35,096 nucleotides of DNA from Lachnospiraceae bacterium. Lineage in GTDB: Bacteria; Bacillota; Clostridia; Lachnospirales; Lachnospiraceae. Shown piece by piece: positions 8,104-15,931 of the stretch. The DNA lies in the NCBI GenBank assembly GCA_017461775.1, contig JAFTXD010000142.1:1-35096 (forward strand), given 5' to 3'. The notes beneath the pieces were generated by a model, which ran no database searches, was not told the DNA's origin, and was given only the letters and a program-made list of their open reading frames with translations. Made by a program: the position numbers and the translations under genes. Numbering within the stretch: position 1 is the stretch's first letter; every line of letters starts with the position of its first letter.

Positions 8104-8640
8104 CTACTGTTTCCGGCAGCTGATAGAAAAACTGCCGTTCTGCAAGTGATAGGTAAGAGGTACGAAATAGGTTTCGTCTCCTGCCTGAAGGGTAAGTGTA
8201 AATACGGTATCCATTTCCGGTATAGGAACGGTCCAGGTTACATTGCCCTCTTCATCCAACAGTACGTCTCCGTCCGCAGAAAGAATTTCTGCATCGGGAT
8301 TTGTCTGAAGAGAAATGGTGTAGGTTCTGGGTTCCAGAGATATGGTGCGCACCCATGCGTTAGCCTCCTGCACAAGCGGTGGAAGCTCGGTTTCGCTGGA
8401 ATCCAGTGTAATTTCTCCCATAGTCAGATAGAAGGCCTGACGTTCACTTTGGAAAGCAAAGGAAAACAGGCCAAGGCACAGAACCAGACAAGCGGCTATA
8501 GGAGCCAGCCGGTAAATGGTCTGCATAGGAAGGTGAGTGCCTTTCTCATGGGTATTTTGGCAAGCCTCAAAAACCCTTTCCTTGAGGCCAGCGGGAGCGG
8601 CTATATTCTGATAGCTTTCAATTTGTGTTTGGTTAAACAA
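8104..8640 (-). CDS. Membrane anti-sigma factor candidate
   Basis: A 178-residue protein with a TTG start at 8640, supported by GGAGG 6 nt upstream and an 8-bp overlap with the sigma gene stop. It has a cytosolic N-terminus of about 45 residues (including APAGLKERVFEAC), one membrane segment (about residues 46-65, IAACLVLCLGLFSFAF) and an extracellular beta-rich domain. The N-terminus lacks an obvious His-Cys zinc motif. Position right after an ECF sigma gene, the overlap and the topology argue for an anti-sigma role, releasing the sigma factor when the outer domain senses stress. Family recognition is weak, so the call rests mainly on context. Confidence 0.68.
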   Translation of the reverse strand: MFNQTQIESYQNIAAPAGLKERVFEACQNTHEKGTHLPMQTIYRLAPIAACLVLCLGLFSFAFQSERQAFYLTMGEITLDSSETELPPLVQEANAWVRTISLEPRTYTISLQTNPDAEILSADGDVLLDEEGNVTWTVPIPEMDTVFTLTLQAGDETYFVPLTYHLQNGSFSISCRKQ

Positions 8641-9139
8641 GGCTGTCCTCCTTCATAATTTGCTTTTGTAACTGTTCTCTTGCTCTGGAAAGACGCATTT
8701 TCACGGCGGATTTTCCGATGTGCAATGCCATGGCGATTTCCTCAACGGAGAGCCCCTCCAGGTAGTGGAGGATGACCACACTGCGGTACTTTTCCGGCAG
8801 ATAGGATAATAGCTGCATCACGTCCAGTGCATTCTCATCGGTGATGCCAGTTTGTCCGGCGATTTCACCAATTTCATGAAGCGGAGTATACATGCGTATT
8901 TTCCTGTGGCGCAGATGGTCACGGCACTGATTTATGGTCACACGGATGAACCAGGCCTTTTCATGGGCGCTGTCCGTGAAGGAAGGCATTTTGGAATAGT
9001 ATTTGCAAAATACCTCTTGTAATACATCCTCCGCATCCTCCCGACTTTGCATATGAGACAAAGCCAGATGGTAGAGCATGTCCGCATACGCCAGATATGC
9101 ATCATTTAGTTGCTTTTCCCTTGAAGTGATAGTTGTCAA
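8633..9139 (-). CDS. ECF-type RNA polymerase sigma factor
   Basis: About 168 residues. Region 2 (YADMLYHLALSHMQSREDAE, DVLQEVFCKYY) binds core polymerase and the -10 element; region 4 (LPEKYRSVVILHYLEGLSVE, EIAMALHIGKSAVKMRLSRA) is a helix-turn-helix that reads the -35. An ATG at 9187 exists but has no ribosome site, while a TTG at 9139 has AAGGGA 6 nt upstream, so the TTG start is preferred. It heads the leftward five-gene operon and is divergent from the dihydrofolate reductase gene. Autoregulation is likely for the family, but no autoregulated promoter can be pinned down by eye. Confidence 0.9.
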   Translation of the reverse strand: MTTITSREKQLNDAYLAYADMLYHLALSHMQSREDAEDVLQEVFCKYYSKMPSFTDSAHEKAWFIRVTINQCRDHLRHRKIRMYTPLHEIGEIAGQTGITDENALDVMQLLSYLPEKYRSVVILHYLEGLSVEEIAMALHIGKSAVKMRLSRAREQLQKQIMKEDSLV

Positions 9140-9233
9140 TTTTCTTCCCTTCTGATAACAAAACGTATTAAAAATGCTTTTGGTCACATTTTTTGAAAAA
9201 AAATTTAAATTATTTTTTAAACCTGTGATTTAT

Positions 9234-9264
9234 TTTACACCACCTCTTATTTTTATGCTACAAT
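9234..9264 (+). promoter_or_regulatory. Promoter for folA, extended -10
   Basis: TTTACA at 9234-9239 and TACAAT at 9259-9264 are 19 bp apart. TG at 9256-9257 makes an extended -10 (TGCTACAAT), which compensates for the long spacer. It lies about 43 bp before the folA ATG. Confidence 0.6.
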
Positions 9265-9306
9265 TGAGCGAGGATTTTAGAGAATCTTAAAGATTGGAGG
9301 AGTCGT

Positions 9307-9774
9307 ATGTTAGGATTGATTGTCGCTTATGCGGAGAATAGAGTGATAGGGAAGGATGGAATGATTCCCTGGAGGATTAAAGGAGAGCAGCTGCGCTTTA
9401 AGGAGCTGACTACCGGGAATGTGGTAATCATGGGCAGACGTTCCTATGAGGAAATCGGAAGACCACTGCCGAACCGTACTACTATCGTAATTTCAAGCAC
9501 TAAAAATTTTGATCAGGAGAATTGCTACACCGTAAAGTCCGTGCAGGAGGCTATCGAGCTGGCAGGAGACAGGGATGCTTATATCTCCGGTGGCGCTGGA
9601 GTATACAGAGAGGCCCTTCCCTATGTGGACAAGATGTATATCACCGAGATTCATAAGGAAGTGGAAGGGGACACCTATTTCCCGGAATTTGATAAGGATG
9701 AGTGGATCAGGGAGGTAGAAAAGGAAGTGGATGGCGAAATTCCTTATACCTATGTGACTTACACAAGAAAGTAG
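9307..9774 (+). CDS. folA: Dihydrofolate reductase
   Basis: A 155-residue enzyme, normal size. It reduces dihydrofolate to tetrahydrofolate with NADPH for thymidylate and purine synthesis. Visible blocks are LIVAYAENRVIGKDG, IPWRIKGEQLRFKELT, VVIMGRRSYEEIG, RPLPNRTTIVIS and YISGGAGVYREALP, the NADPH-binding Gly-Gly included. The usual acidic residue of the PW-x-L-P-x-D-L motif is replaced by Glu27 in a loop one residue longer (KGEQL), so the acid is probably Glu. GGAGGAG lies 5 nt before the ATG. The changed active-site loop could affect antifolate binding, but that is inference. Confidence 0.93.
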   Translation: MLGLIVAYAENRVIGKDGMIPWRIKGEQLRFKELTTGNVVIMGRRSYEEIGRPLPNRTTIVISSTKNFDQENCYTVKSVQEAIELAGDRDAYISGGAGVYREALPYVDKMYITEIHKEVEGDTYFPEFDKDEWIREVEKEVDGEIPYTYVTYTRK

Positions 9775-9783
9775 ATTACGGCG

Positions 9784-10311
9784 ATGAAGAAAAATGGAAA
9801 AATAAATGCAAAACAAGTGATTTTGCTGGTGGTTGTAGTGTTGTTTATCGGCTACGAGCTGCTGTTTGCCGGCGGAAATGAACAGCCCGCTGACACGCCG
9901 GCGGAAAGCCCGGTGCAGAGCCTGGCGGTGGAGCCATCCCAGAGTGTAGAGGATGTTGCTACCGGTGATGAACTTCTTTATTCAGAAGAGAGCTCTTCCC
10001 CCGTGGAGGAGAGTTCCTCTTTAGAGGCGCCTTCCGTAGAAGAGTACCTGTCCTTTAGAAATGAGGAGCTATGGGAAAGTCATTACGAAAAGCATGGTAT
10101 TGATATGGGCTTTGCATCCATGGAGGAATATCTGGAGGCTGCAAATCTGGTATTATACAATGAGGATACTCTGCACAAAATAGAAGCAGAGGATGGGGAC
10201 GATGTATATTTTCTGGAGGAAACAGGTGAGTTTGTGGTAGTATCCACGGATGGCTACATCAGAACCTACTTCATTCCGGATGCGGGCATTGATTATTTTA
10301 ACAGACAATAG
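9784..10311 (+). CDS. Membrane-anchored protein with toxin-like C-terminal module
   Basis: 175 residues. One N-terminal membrane anchor (residues about 11-29, VILLVVVVLFIGYELLF) is followed by a Ser/Glu/Pro-rich low-complexity spacer (about 33-85). A compact domain at about 86-175 begins SFRNEELWESHYEKHG, runs through SMEEYLEAANLVL and ends VSTDGYIRTYFIPDAG plus YFNRQ. The H-x3-H-G and YIRTYF-P-G-YF pattern reminds me of small RNase-like modules at the C-termini of polymorphic toxins and some phage proteins. I cannot confirm this by eye. It lies 9 bp after folA and 13 bp before the PHP gene, so all three are likely co-transcribed. The topology puts the domain outside the cell. Confidence 0.6.
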   Translation: MKKNGKINAKQVILLVVVVLFIGYELLFAGGNEQPADTPAESPVQSLAVEPSQSVEDVATGDELLYSEESSSPVEESSSLEAPSVEEYLSFRNEELWESHYEKHGIDMGFASMEEYLEAANLVLYNEDTLHKIEAEDGDDVYFLEETGEFVVVSTDGYIRTYFIPDAGIDYFNRQ

Positions 10312-10324
10312 GAAAGGGATTACT

Positions 10325-11005
10325 ATGTATAAATATGAAACACACCTTCATACCAGTCAGGGAAGTGCCTGTGCACACAGCACCGGCGCAGAAATGGCCC
10401 GGGCACATAAGGAGCAGGGTTACACCGGCATTTTTGTGACGGATCATTTCTTTAACGGAAATTCTGCGGTAGACAGAAGCCTGCCCTGGAGGGAGAAAAT
10501 TGAGCTGTTCTGCAAGGGCTATGAGGAAGCTAAGGAGGAGGGCGACAAAATCGGTCTGGATGTATTCTTTGGTCTGGAGTATGGCGTAAAGGCTGCGGAA
10601 TTTCTGATGTACAATATCGACAAGCAGTTCCTCTTAGACTGTGAAGATTTCGATAAATGGCATCCCAAGAAGGCCTTCGATGCAGTGCACGAGGCCGGTG
10701 GCTTCATTGTGCATGCCCATCCCTTCAGAGAAAGGGACTACATTGACCATATCAAGCTGTTCCCCCGTCATGTGGATGGTGTGGAGGCCATCAATGGAGC
10801 GCATTTTGACCATCTGGAATTTAATGACAGAGCCATTATCTATGCCAGAATGTACGATTTACCCGTAACAGCGGGCTCCGATACCCACAGCACAAAGTGC
10901 ATGTACGGTAGCGGTGTAGAGACCCCTGAGAAAATTGTAGTTCCGCCGGATTATCTGCGCTTGATGAAAGAAGGAAAGCTTACTCTTCGAGATGCTACGA
11001 TGTAA
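10325..11005 (+). CDS. PHP-domain metal-dependent phosphoesterase
   Basis: 226 residues from MYKYETHLHTS; the ATG at 10325 has AAAGG 7 nt upstream, and a longer in-frame extension to 10250 overlaps the previous gene and has no ribosome site. PHP metal-binding motifs in order are HLHT (His7, His9), VTDHF (Asp40, His41), FFGLEYG (Glu), HAHPF and GSDTH, a full set for a trinuclear site. The PHP fold occurs in histidinol phosphatases, polymerase III editing domains and nucleoside or nucleotide phosphatases. There is no fused domain, so the substrate is unknown. A strong terminator follows, making it the last gene of the folA run. Confidence 0.88.
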   Translation: MYKYETHLHTSQGSACAHSTGAEMARAHKEQGYTGIFVTDHFFNGNSAVDRSLPWREKIELFCKGYEEAKEEGDKIGLDVFFGLEYGVKAAEFLMYNIDKQFLLDCEDFDKWHPKKAFDAVHEAGGFIVHAHPFRERDYIDHIKLFPRHVDGVEAINGAHFDHLEFNDRAIIYARMYDLPVTAGSDTHSTKCMYGSGVETPEKIVVPPDYLRLMKEGKLTLRDATM

Positions 11006-11011
11006 TTTCGC

Positions 11012-11041
11012 CTCGCGAACCTTTGGTTCGCGGGTTTTTTT
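11012..11041 (+). terminator. Rho-independent terminator after the PHP gene
   Basis: CGCGAACC at 11014-11021 pairs with GGTTCGCG at 11025-11032 around a 3-nt loop, followed by a run of seven T. It closes the folA transcription unit. Confidence 0.92.
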
Positions 11042-11046
11042 GTGTG

Positions 11047-11343
11047 TTGGGAGAGGCTGTGAGGGAATCCGGGGTAGGGCCGGGCGGGGGATATGGTGTG
11101 GTTATTTTTTCAGACTCCGATATTTAAGAGCTTCTAAGGTTACTGCGGAGGGGGTGTGAGCGGCGACGCGTCGGATGCAATGCGCGTCCATGCGCAGTGC
11201 ATCCTAATCCGGGCATCCGTGCCCGGATTCCACTGATTTTGGAGCAGTAACCTAAGAAGCTCTAAAATATCTCCATATTCAAAAATAACCACACCATATC
11301 CCCCGGCCAGCCATCCCCTATATCCCCTCCCAGCCTCTCACAA
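11047..11343. repeat. 297-bp palindromic element with two 100-nt arms and nested hairpins
   Basis: The arm 11047-11146 is complementary to 11244-11343, both 100 nt. The best block is a perfect 25-bp match (11085-11109 with 11281-11305); another is 19 of 20 (11127-11146 with 11244-11263); the outer 38 nt match less well. The 97-nt centre holds two further hairpins: 11173-11204 (7 bp, one mismatch, 5 bp, 6-nt loop) and 11206-11229 (perfect 10-bp stem, TCCG loop). There is no reading frame with a start and ribosome site and no obvious target-site duplication. It could be a MITE-like non-autonomous element or a large structured RNA. Confidence 0.75.
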
Positions 11344-11451
11344 CTCGCATAATGAGCCCAAAGTACCATGGCGCGCATGCAATGAAGGGAAATGTAAAAT
11401 TTTTCCTTGCTTTATCTATAAAAAACACGATAGGTATTTATAGGGGATTTT

Positions 11452-11459
11452 GTTACAAT
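11452..11459 (+). promoter_or_regulatory. Extended -10 of the cellulase promoter
   Basis: TGTTACAAT at 11451-11459 gives TG-n-TACAAT. The base stretch 17 bp upstream (TAGGTA) is a poor -35. It lies about 58 bp before the GTG start, so it is a plausible promoter with a short leader. Confidence 0.5.
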
Positions 11460-11517
11460 TTTATTGCGTAAATTTTATATGTTTTTTGCGTATATATGTA
11501 TAGGGAGGTTAGGAAAA

Positions 11518-14500
11518 GTGAAGAAACTAAGAAAAGTTCTATCAGTAGTTATGGCACTTGCTTTGTTCATTACCGGAATCCAGGTATCCGGGCTGACAGC
11601 AGAAGCGGAAACTACATGGACAGAGACACCCATTACTTCTTTGAAGTATGAAGTAACGGTTGCAAACTCAGTGTCAGGTGGGGATGCAGTAGAGTCCTTT
11701 AACTGGACAGTACAGGATGCAAACTGGAGTAGTCCGAGCACCACAGTAGCACTGAATGGTGACGGTGACTATTCTTTTGAGCTTGCACTGGACTCTGTAG
11801 CTGGAGTGAAAAATCTTGGTTATATTACACCAAGTAATAGTGCGATGACAGTAACTGTGAATAAGATTATTGTAAACGGCTATGAAATGACTTATGAGAC
11901 AGCACCGGTTTTGAAGGATGTGGAAAACGCTAATGGTCTTTCCAATATCTGGAATGTAAGCGTAGGAGCGAAAATCTGCGCAAGTGACAGTGCATATCTT
12001 GCATTGGACAAAGCAGATGGAGCAATCCAGCTTTATGTTGGTCAGGAAGACAGTGCGGAGGTTCAGTGGACAGAAACTGCAATTACTTCCATGAAGTATG
12101 AAGTGGCGGTTGCCGGTGCAGATGTGGAGTCCTTTGCCTTTACTGCACAGGATGCGAACTGGAGTAGTCCCAGTACCACAGTAGCACTGAATGGTGATGG
12201 AAACTATACCATTGAGCTTGCAGTGAATTCCGTAGCCGGAATGAAAAATCTTGGTTATATTACACCTTGTGACAGTGCGATGACAGTAACTGTGAATAAG
12301 GTCATTGTAAACGGCTATGAAATGACTTATGAAACAGCCCCTGTTTTACAGGCAGTGGAAGGTTCCAATGGTCTTTCCAATATCTGGAATGTAAGCGTAG
12401 GGGCAATAATCTGCGGAAGCGACAGTGCATATCTTGCATTGGACAAAGCAGACGGAGCAATTCAGCTTTATGTTGCGCAGAGCACTTCCGGTGGTAATGC
12501 TGGAGATAGTGACAATGAGGGCACCGGCGACAACGAAGGTACCGGAGACAGTGACGAAAGCGTAGATACCGAAGCGGAATGGACAGAGACAGCGATTACT
12601 TCTATGAAGTATGAAGTAACCGTAGCAAATACCGCTTCTGAAACAGAATTTGTATGGGAAGCGTTGGATGATAATTCCAGCTGGACAGCAAGCAAAGCAA
12701 CCGTAGCGTTAAATGGTGACGGTGACTATTCCTTTGAGCTGTCTGCAAGCTCTGCGCAGGGAATGAGAAACCTTGGTTATGTTTCCACCATTGCCGGTAG
12801 CGAAATGACAGTAACCATAAATAAGATTGTAGTAAATGGTTATGAATTAACCTATGAAACGGCACCTGTTTTATATGCAGGCACAGATTATTCTAACGGA
12901 CTTGTAAATATTTGGAGCGGTCTTGAGTCAGGTGCCGCAATTTGCAGCTGTGATAATGCATATCTTGCATTTGACGGAGATGCCAGCCTGATTAAGCTTT
13001 ACACCAAGCAGGTATCCGGCGGCAGTGGTGATGATGATGTGGTTGTTACAGATTCTGCATCCCTTGACTACATGAAGGCCATGGGCGATGGCTGGAATCT
13101 GGGTAACTCCTTTGACGGTGTAAACACCAGTCTGGACGAGGAGGATTTAGGTGAAGAAGCATGGGGTAACCCGGTGGTTGTAAAGGAATTAATCCAGGCA
13201 GCAAAGGCAAAGGGCTATGACAGTATTCGTATCCCGATTACCTTCTATCGTAGATTTAATGAAGAGACCTATGTAATTGATGAAGCATGGCTTGCAAGAG
13301 TAAAGGAAGTTGTACAGTGGACTGTGGACGAAGGTCTCTATGCAATGATTAACGTACACCATGACTCATGGCTCTGGTTAAAGTACTGGGATGGCAATAC
13401 CGAAAGTGAAGAGTATGTGAAGTTTACCAAGATTTGGGAGCAGTTTGCAGACTACTTTAAGGATATGCCTGCCCAGGTATGCTTTGAAACCATCAATGAG
13501 CCTACCTTTGAGGCGACTGGAGATATTACCGCACAGAAAAAGCTGGATATGGTAAATCAGGCAGCTTATGATGCTATTCGTAAGAGTAATCCAACCAGAA
13601 TGATTATTATTCCTACCTTTATCACCAATCATGGTGACCAGCATTGTGATGCGACCATCAGCTTTATCGAAAGCTTGAATGATGAAAATGTAATGGCAAC
13701 CGTGCACTACTACAGTGAGTGGGTACATAGTGCCGGTATCGGTAAGACCGGATTTGACGAAGTATTATGGCAGAATAATGGTGAGGATTACACACCGAGA
13801 GATTCTGTGGATTTATTCTTTGATACCTTACAGAAGAAGTTCTTAGACAAGGGCATCGGCGTGGTTGTCGGAGAATGGGGACTTCTTGGTTATGATAGTG
13901 CTTCACAGGTAAATCAGGCCGGTGAAGAGTTGAAGTACTATGAGTACATGAACTACTATGCAAATACGAAAGATGTATGTCTCATGTTCTGGGATAACGG
14001 TTCCGGAATTAATCGTACCAGTGGCGATTATAGCTGGAAGAAGCCTTTGGTTGGTGAAATGTTAGAGACCAGTATGAGCGAGAGAAGCGCTTATGTCACG
14101 GACTTAGACAGAGTATTCTTTAACGCAGAGGCTACGGAAGATGTAACCTTTAAGCTTACCTTAAACGGACTTACATTTACCGGTATTGAGGGACTTACCG
14201 CAGGTACCGATTATACCTACGATGAAGCTTCTGCAACTGTGACCTTATCCAAGGCATATGTAAATGCCGGATATGCAGCAATGGGTGATAAGTATGGTAT
14301 CTTTGCGGACTTGGTATTTACCTTCTCCGGCGGTGCGGATTGGCACGAATATTTAATCAAATATGATGCGGCAGTAGCCAGCGAGACCAGCGGAACTACC
14401 GCAGATATTAAGATTCCTGTAGATTTCAAGGGAAGTGAAGTGAGAAGAGCTACCGCATACATGGCATCCGGTAAGGTTGGACCAAACTCCAGCTGGTGGG

Positions 14501-15852
14501 ATTACTTACAGTATGGTGGTGCATTCCTTCCGGATTATGAGACCGGAACCATCGCTATTTTAAGCGGCTTCTGGAATGACCCTACCGTAGTGGACGGAGC
14601 AATTACCTTCCATTTTGAGATGTATGACGGCTCTGTAATGAAGTACACCCTGGAAAAGGATGGAACCAATGTAATCGGATATCCGGCAATTGATGCATCT
14701 GAGGTAACTATGGAATGTGCAAGTGAAATCTGCGTATACGTAGGGGAAACCGAGATTAAGGATACCTACTTCAATATTCCTAAGGGAACTGCTGTGTATG
14801 GTGCTTACACCGAGCCGGCAGATGCATCCGCTTTCTTAAAGCTGGAGGGCTGGCCTGCAAAGATGATTTTCGGTACGGAAGCACAGGAGGGTAGCATTCT
14901 GATTGGACTTAGACTGGATTACATGGATAGAATTGAGTATCCGGGAAATATTACCTTCTGGTTAAAAGATGCTCCTGCGGTAGAAGCTCTTACGGTAAAG
15001 GAAGGTGCTAAGGATGCGTTGGTAGTAAAGAATCTTGCAGAAACTGCGCAGGTTACCTATGCAGTGGAAGATGCTTCTGTGGCAACTGTTGCTGAGGATG
15101 GCGCCATTACCGGTGTAAAGGAAGGTACCACCAAGGTTACCGTGACTGTGACCCAGTATGGAAGAACCGATAGCTATGAAGCAGAGGTGACGGTAGAGAA
15201 GACAGTAGTGGATTCTCCTGACAATGATTATAAGGGCCAGATTCTGGACAAGGATGCTGTTGTAGGAAAGCTGGAATTTACCGTAGAAGAGAAGGCTGCT
15301 TTAGAGGCTGGAAAAATCTTAAATGTTATTCTGAAGTTAGTAGATATTTTTGATACCATCGGTGCTGAGGACAAAGCGAAGCTTGATAGTGCTCTTGGAA
15401 GTATGAAGGTTGGTACTTATCTGGATATTCAGCTGCTGAAGCAGATTGGTAGCGATGCACCTACAGATGCAAAGCTTTCTGAGAAGGTTAAGGTTTCCTT
15501 TGAAATGCCGCCAGAACTTAGAAATACCAATGGTAAGATGAACAGAACCTACAAGGTATTAAGACTTCATGATGGAAATGTATCCGTATTGGATGCAGTT
15601 TACAATGCGGCAAATTATATGCTGACCTTTGAAACCGATGAGTTCTCAACCTATGCAGTGGTTTACACAGATACTGCAGTAGCGACTCCTGCACCTGCCC
15701 CAACCACCGCACCTACGCAGACTCCGGCACCGGTAGTTGCAACCTCACCGAAGACCGATGATGCAAACAGTATGTTCTTCTGGTTTGCACTGATGGTTAT
15801 GGCAGCAGGTACTGCGTGCGTTGTAGCAAAGAAACGTGAGGAAAATCTGTAA
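11518..15852 (+). CDS. Surface-anchored multidomain GH5 cellulase (GH5, X2, CBM46, Ig-like, sorting signal)
   Basis: 1444 residues from a GTG start with GGGAGG 9 nt upstream; the frame extends to a TTG at 11464 without a ribosome site. A signal peptide (about 1-33) is followed by three related modules of about 135-145 residues (34-178, 184-321, 355-499) that are probably carbohydrate-binding, then a GH5 catalytic domain (about 512-856). Glu661 in ETINEPT is the acid/base and Glu786 in VVVGEWG the nucleophile. Next are an X2 module (about 858-951) and a CBM46-like module (about 961-1055); GH5_4-X2-CBM46 is a known endoglucanase core. An Ig-like Big2 domain (about 1155-1230), another beta domain, a Pro/Thr linker, SPKTD, a membrane span and KKREENL complete a sortase-type tail. 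The enzyme would cut beta-1,4-glucans or xyloglucan at the cell surface. Confidence 0.92.
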   Translation: MKKLRKVLSVVMALALFITGIQVSGLTAEAETTWTETPITSLKYEVTVANSVSGGDAVESFNWTVQDANWSSPSTTVALNGDGDYSFELALDSVAGVKNLGYITPSNSAMTVTVNKIIVNGYEMTYETAPVLKDVENANGLSNIWNVSVGAKICASDSAYLALDKADGAIQLYVGQEDSAEVQWTETAITSMKYEVAVAGADVESFAFTAQDANWSSPSTTVALNGDGNYTIELAVNSVAGMKNLGYITPCDSAMTVTVNKVIVNGYEMTYETAPVLQAVEGSNGLSNIWNVSVGAIICGSDSAYLALDKADGAIQLYVAQSTSGGNAGDSDNEGTGDNEGTGDSDESVDTEAEWTETAITSMKYEVTVANTASETEFVWEALDDNSSWTASKATVALNGDGDYSFELSASSAQGMRNLGYVSTIAGSEMTVTINKIVVNGYELTYETAPVLYAGTDYSNGLVNIWSGLESGAAICSCDNAYLAFDGDASLIKLYTKQVSGGSGDDDVVVTDSASLDYMKAMGDGWNLGNSFDGVNTSLDEEDLGEEAWGNPVVVKELIQAAKAKGYDSIRIPITFYRRFNEETYVIDEAWLARVKEVVQWTVDEGLYAMINVHHDSWLWLKYWDGNTESEEYVKFTKIWEQFADYFKDMPAQVCFETINEPTFEATGDITAQKKLDMVNQAAYDAIRKSNPTRMIIIPTFITNHGDQHCDATISFIESLNDENVMATVHYYSEWVHSAGIGKTGFDEVLWQNNGEDYTPRDSVDLFFDTLQKKFLDKGIGVVVGEWGLLGYDSASQVNQAGEELKYYEYMNYYANTKDVCLMFWDNGSGINRTSGDYSWKKPLVGEMLETSMSERSAYVTDLDRVFFNAEATEDVTFKLTLNGLTFTGIEGLTAGTDYTYDEASATVTLSKAYVNAGYAAMGDKYGIFADLVFTFSGGADWHEYLIKYDAAVASETSGTTADIKIPVDFKGSEVRRATAYMASGKVGPNSSWWDYLQYGGAFLPDYETGTIAILSGFWNDPTVVDGAITFHFEMYDGSVMKYTLEKDGTNVIGYPAIDASEVTMECASEICVYVGETEIKDTYFNIPKGTAVYGAYTEPADASAFLKLEGWPAKMIFGTEAQEGSILIGLRLDYMDRIEYPGNITFWLKDAPAVEALTVKEGAKDALVVKNLAETAQVTYAVEDASVATVAEDGAITGVKEGTTKVTVTVTQYGRTDSYEAEVTVEKTVVDSPDNDYKGQILDKDAVVGKLEFTVEEKAALEAGKILNVILKLVDIFDTIGAEDKAKLDSALGSMKVGTYLDIQLLKQIGSDAPTDAKLSEKVKVSFEMPPELRNTNGKMNRTYKVLRLHDGNVSVLDAVYNAANYMLTFETDEFSTYAVVYTDTAVATPAPAPTTAPTQTPAPVVATSPKTDDANSMFFWFALMVMAAGTACVVAKKREENL
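11617..13014 (+). repeat. Three in-frame copies of an N-terminal module inside the cellulase
   Basis: Copies begin at WTETPITSLKYE (11617), WTETAITSMKYE (12067) and WTETAITSMKYE (12580). Each carries TVALNGDG, GYITP or GYVST, VNGYE(M/L)TYETAPVL and a final Tyr-rich strand. Copies 1 and 2 are very close, including long shared DNA stretches; copy 3 is more divergent and is separated by an acidic Gly/Asp/Asn linker (12481-12579). This suggests a recent duplication of copies 1 and 2. Confidence 0.85.
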
Positions 15853-15876
15853 AAAGCAAATAAGTATGATATAATA

Positions 15877-15913
15877 AAGTCTGTATGGGTGTAATGCTCA
15901 TACAGACTTTTTT
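15877..15913 (+). terminator. Rho-independent terminator of the cellulase gene
   Basis: An 11-bp perfect stem (15877-15887 with 15899-15909) with an 11-nt loop runs into six or more T. It lies 24 bp after the stop. Confidence 0.9.
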
Positions 15914-15931
15914 ATAATGAGGAGAATTAGG

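Noticed and set aside
11047-11343. Insertion sequence with transposase
   Set aside because: The element has no coding frame and no evident target duplication; only a non-autonomous element or structured RNA remains possible.
13378-13963. Leftward reading frames inside the cellulase gene
   Set aside because: Antisense of conserved GH5 codons, with no ribosome sites and unlikely composition.
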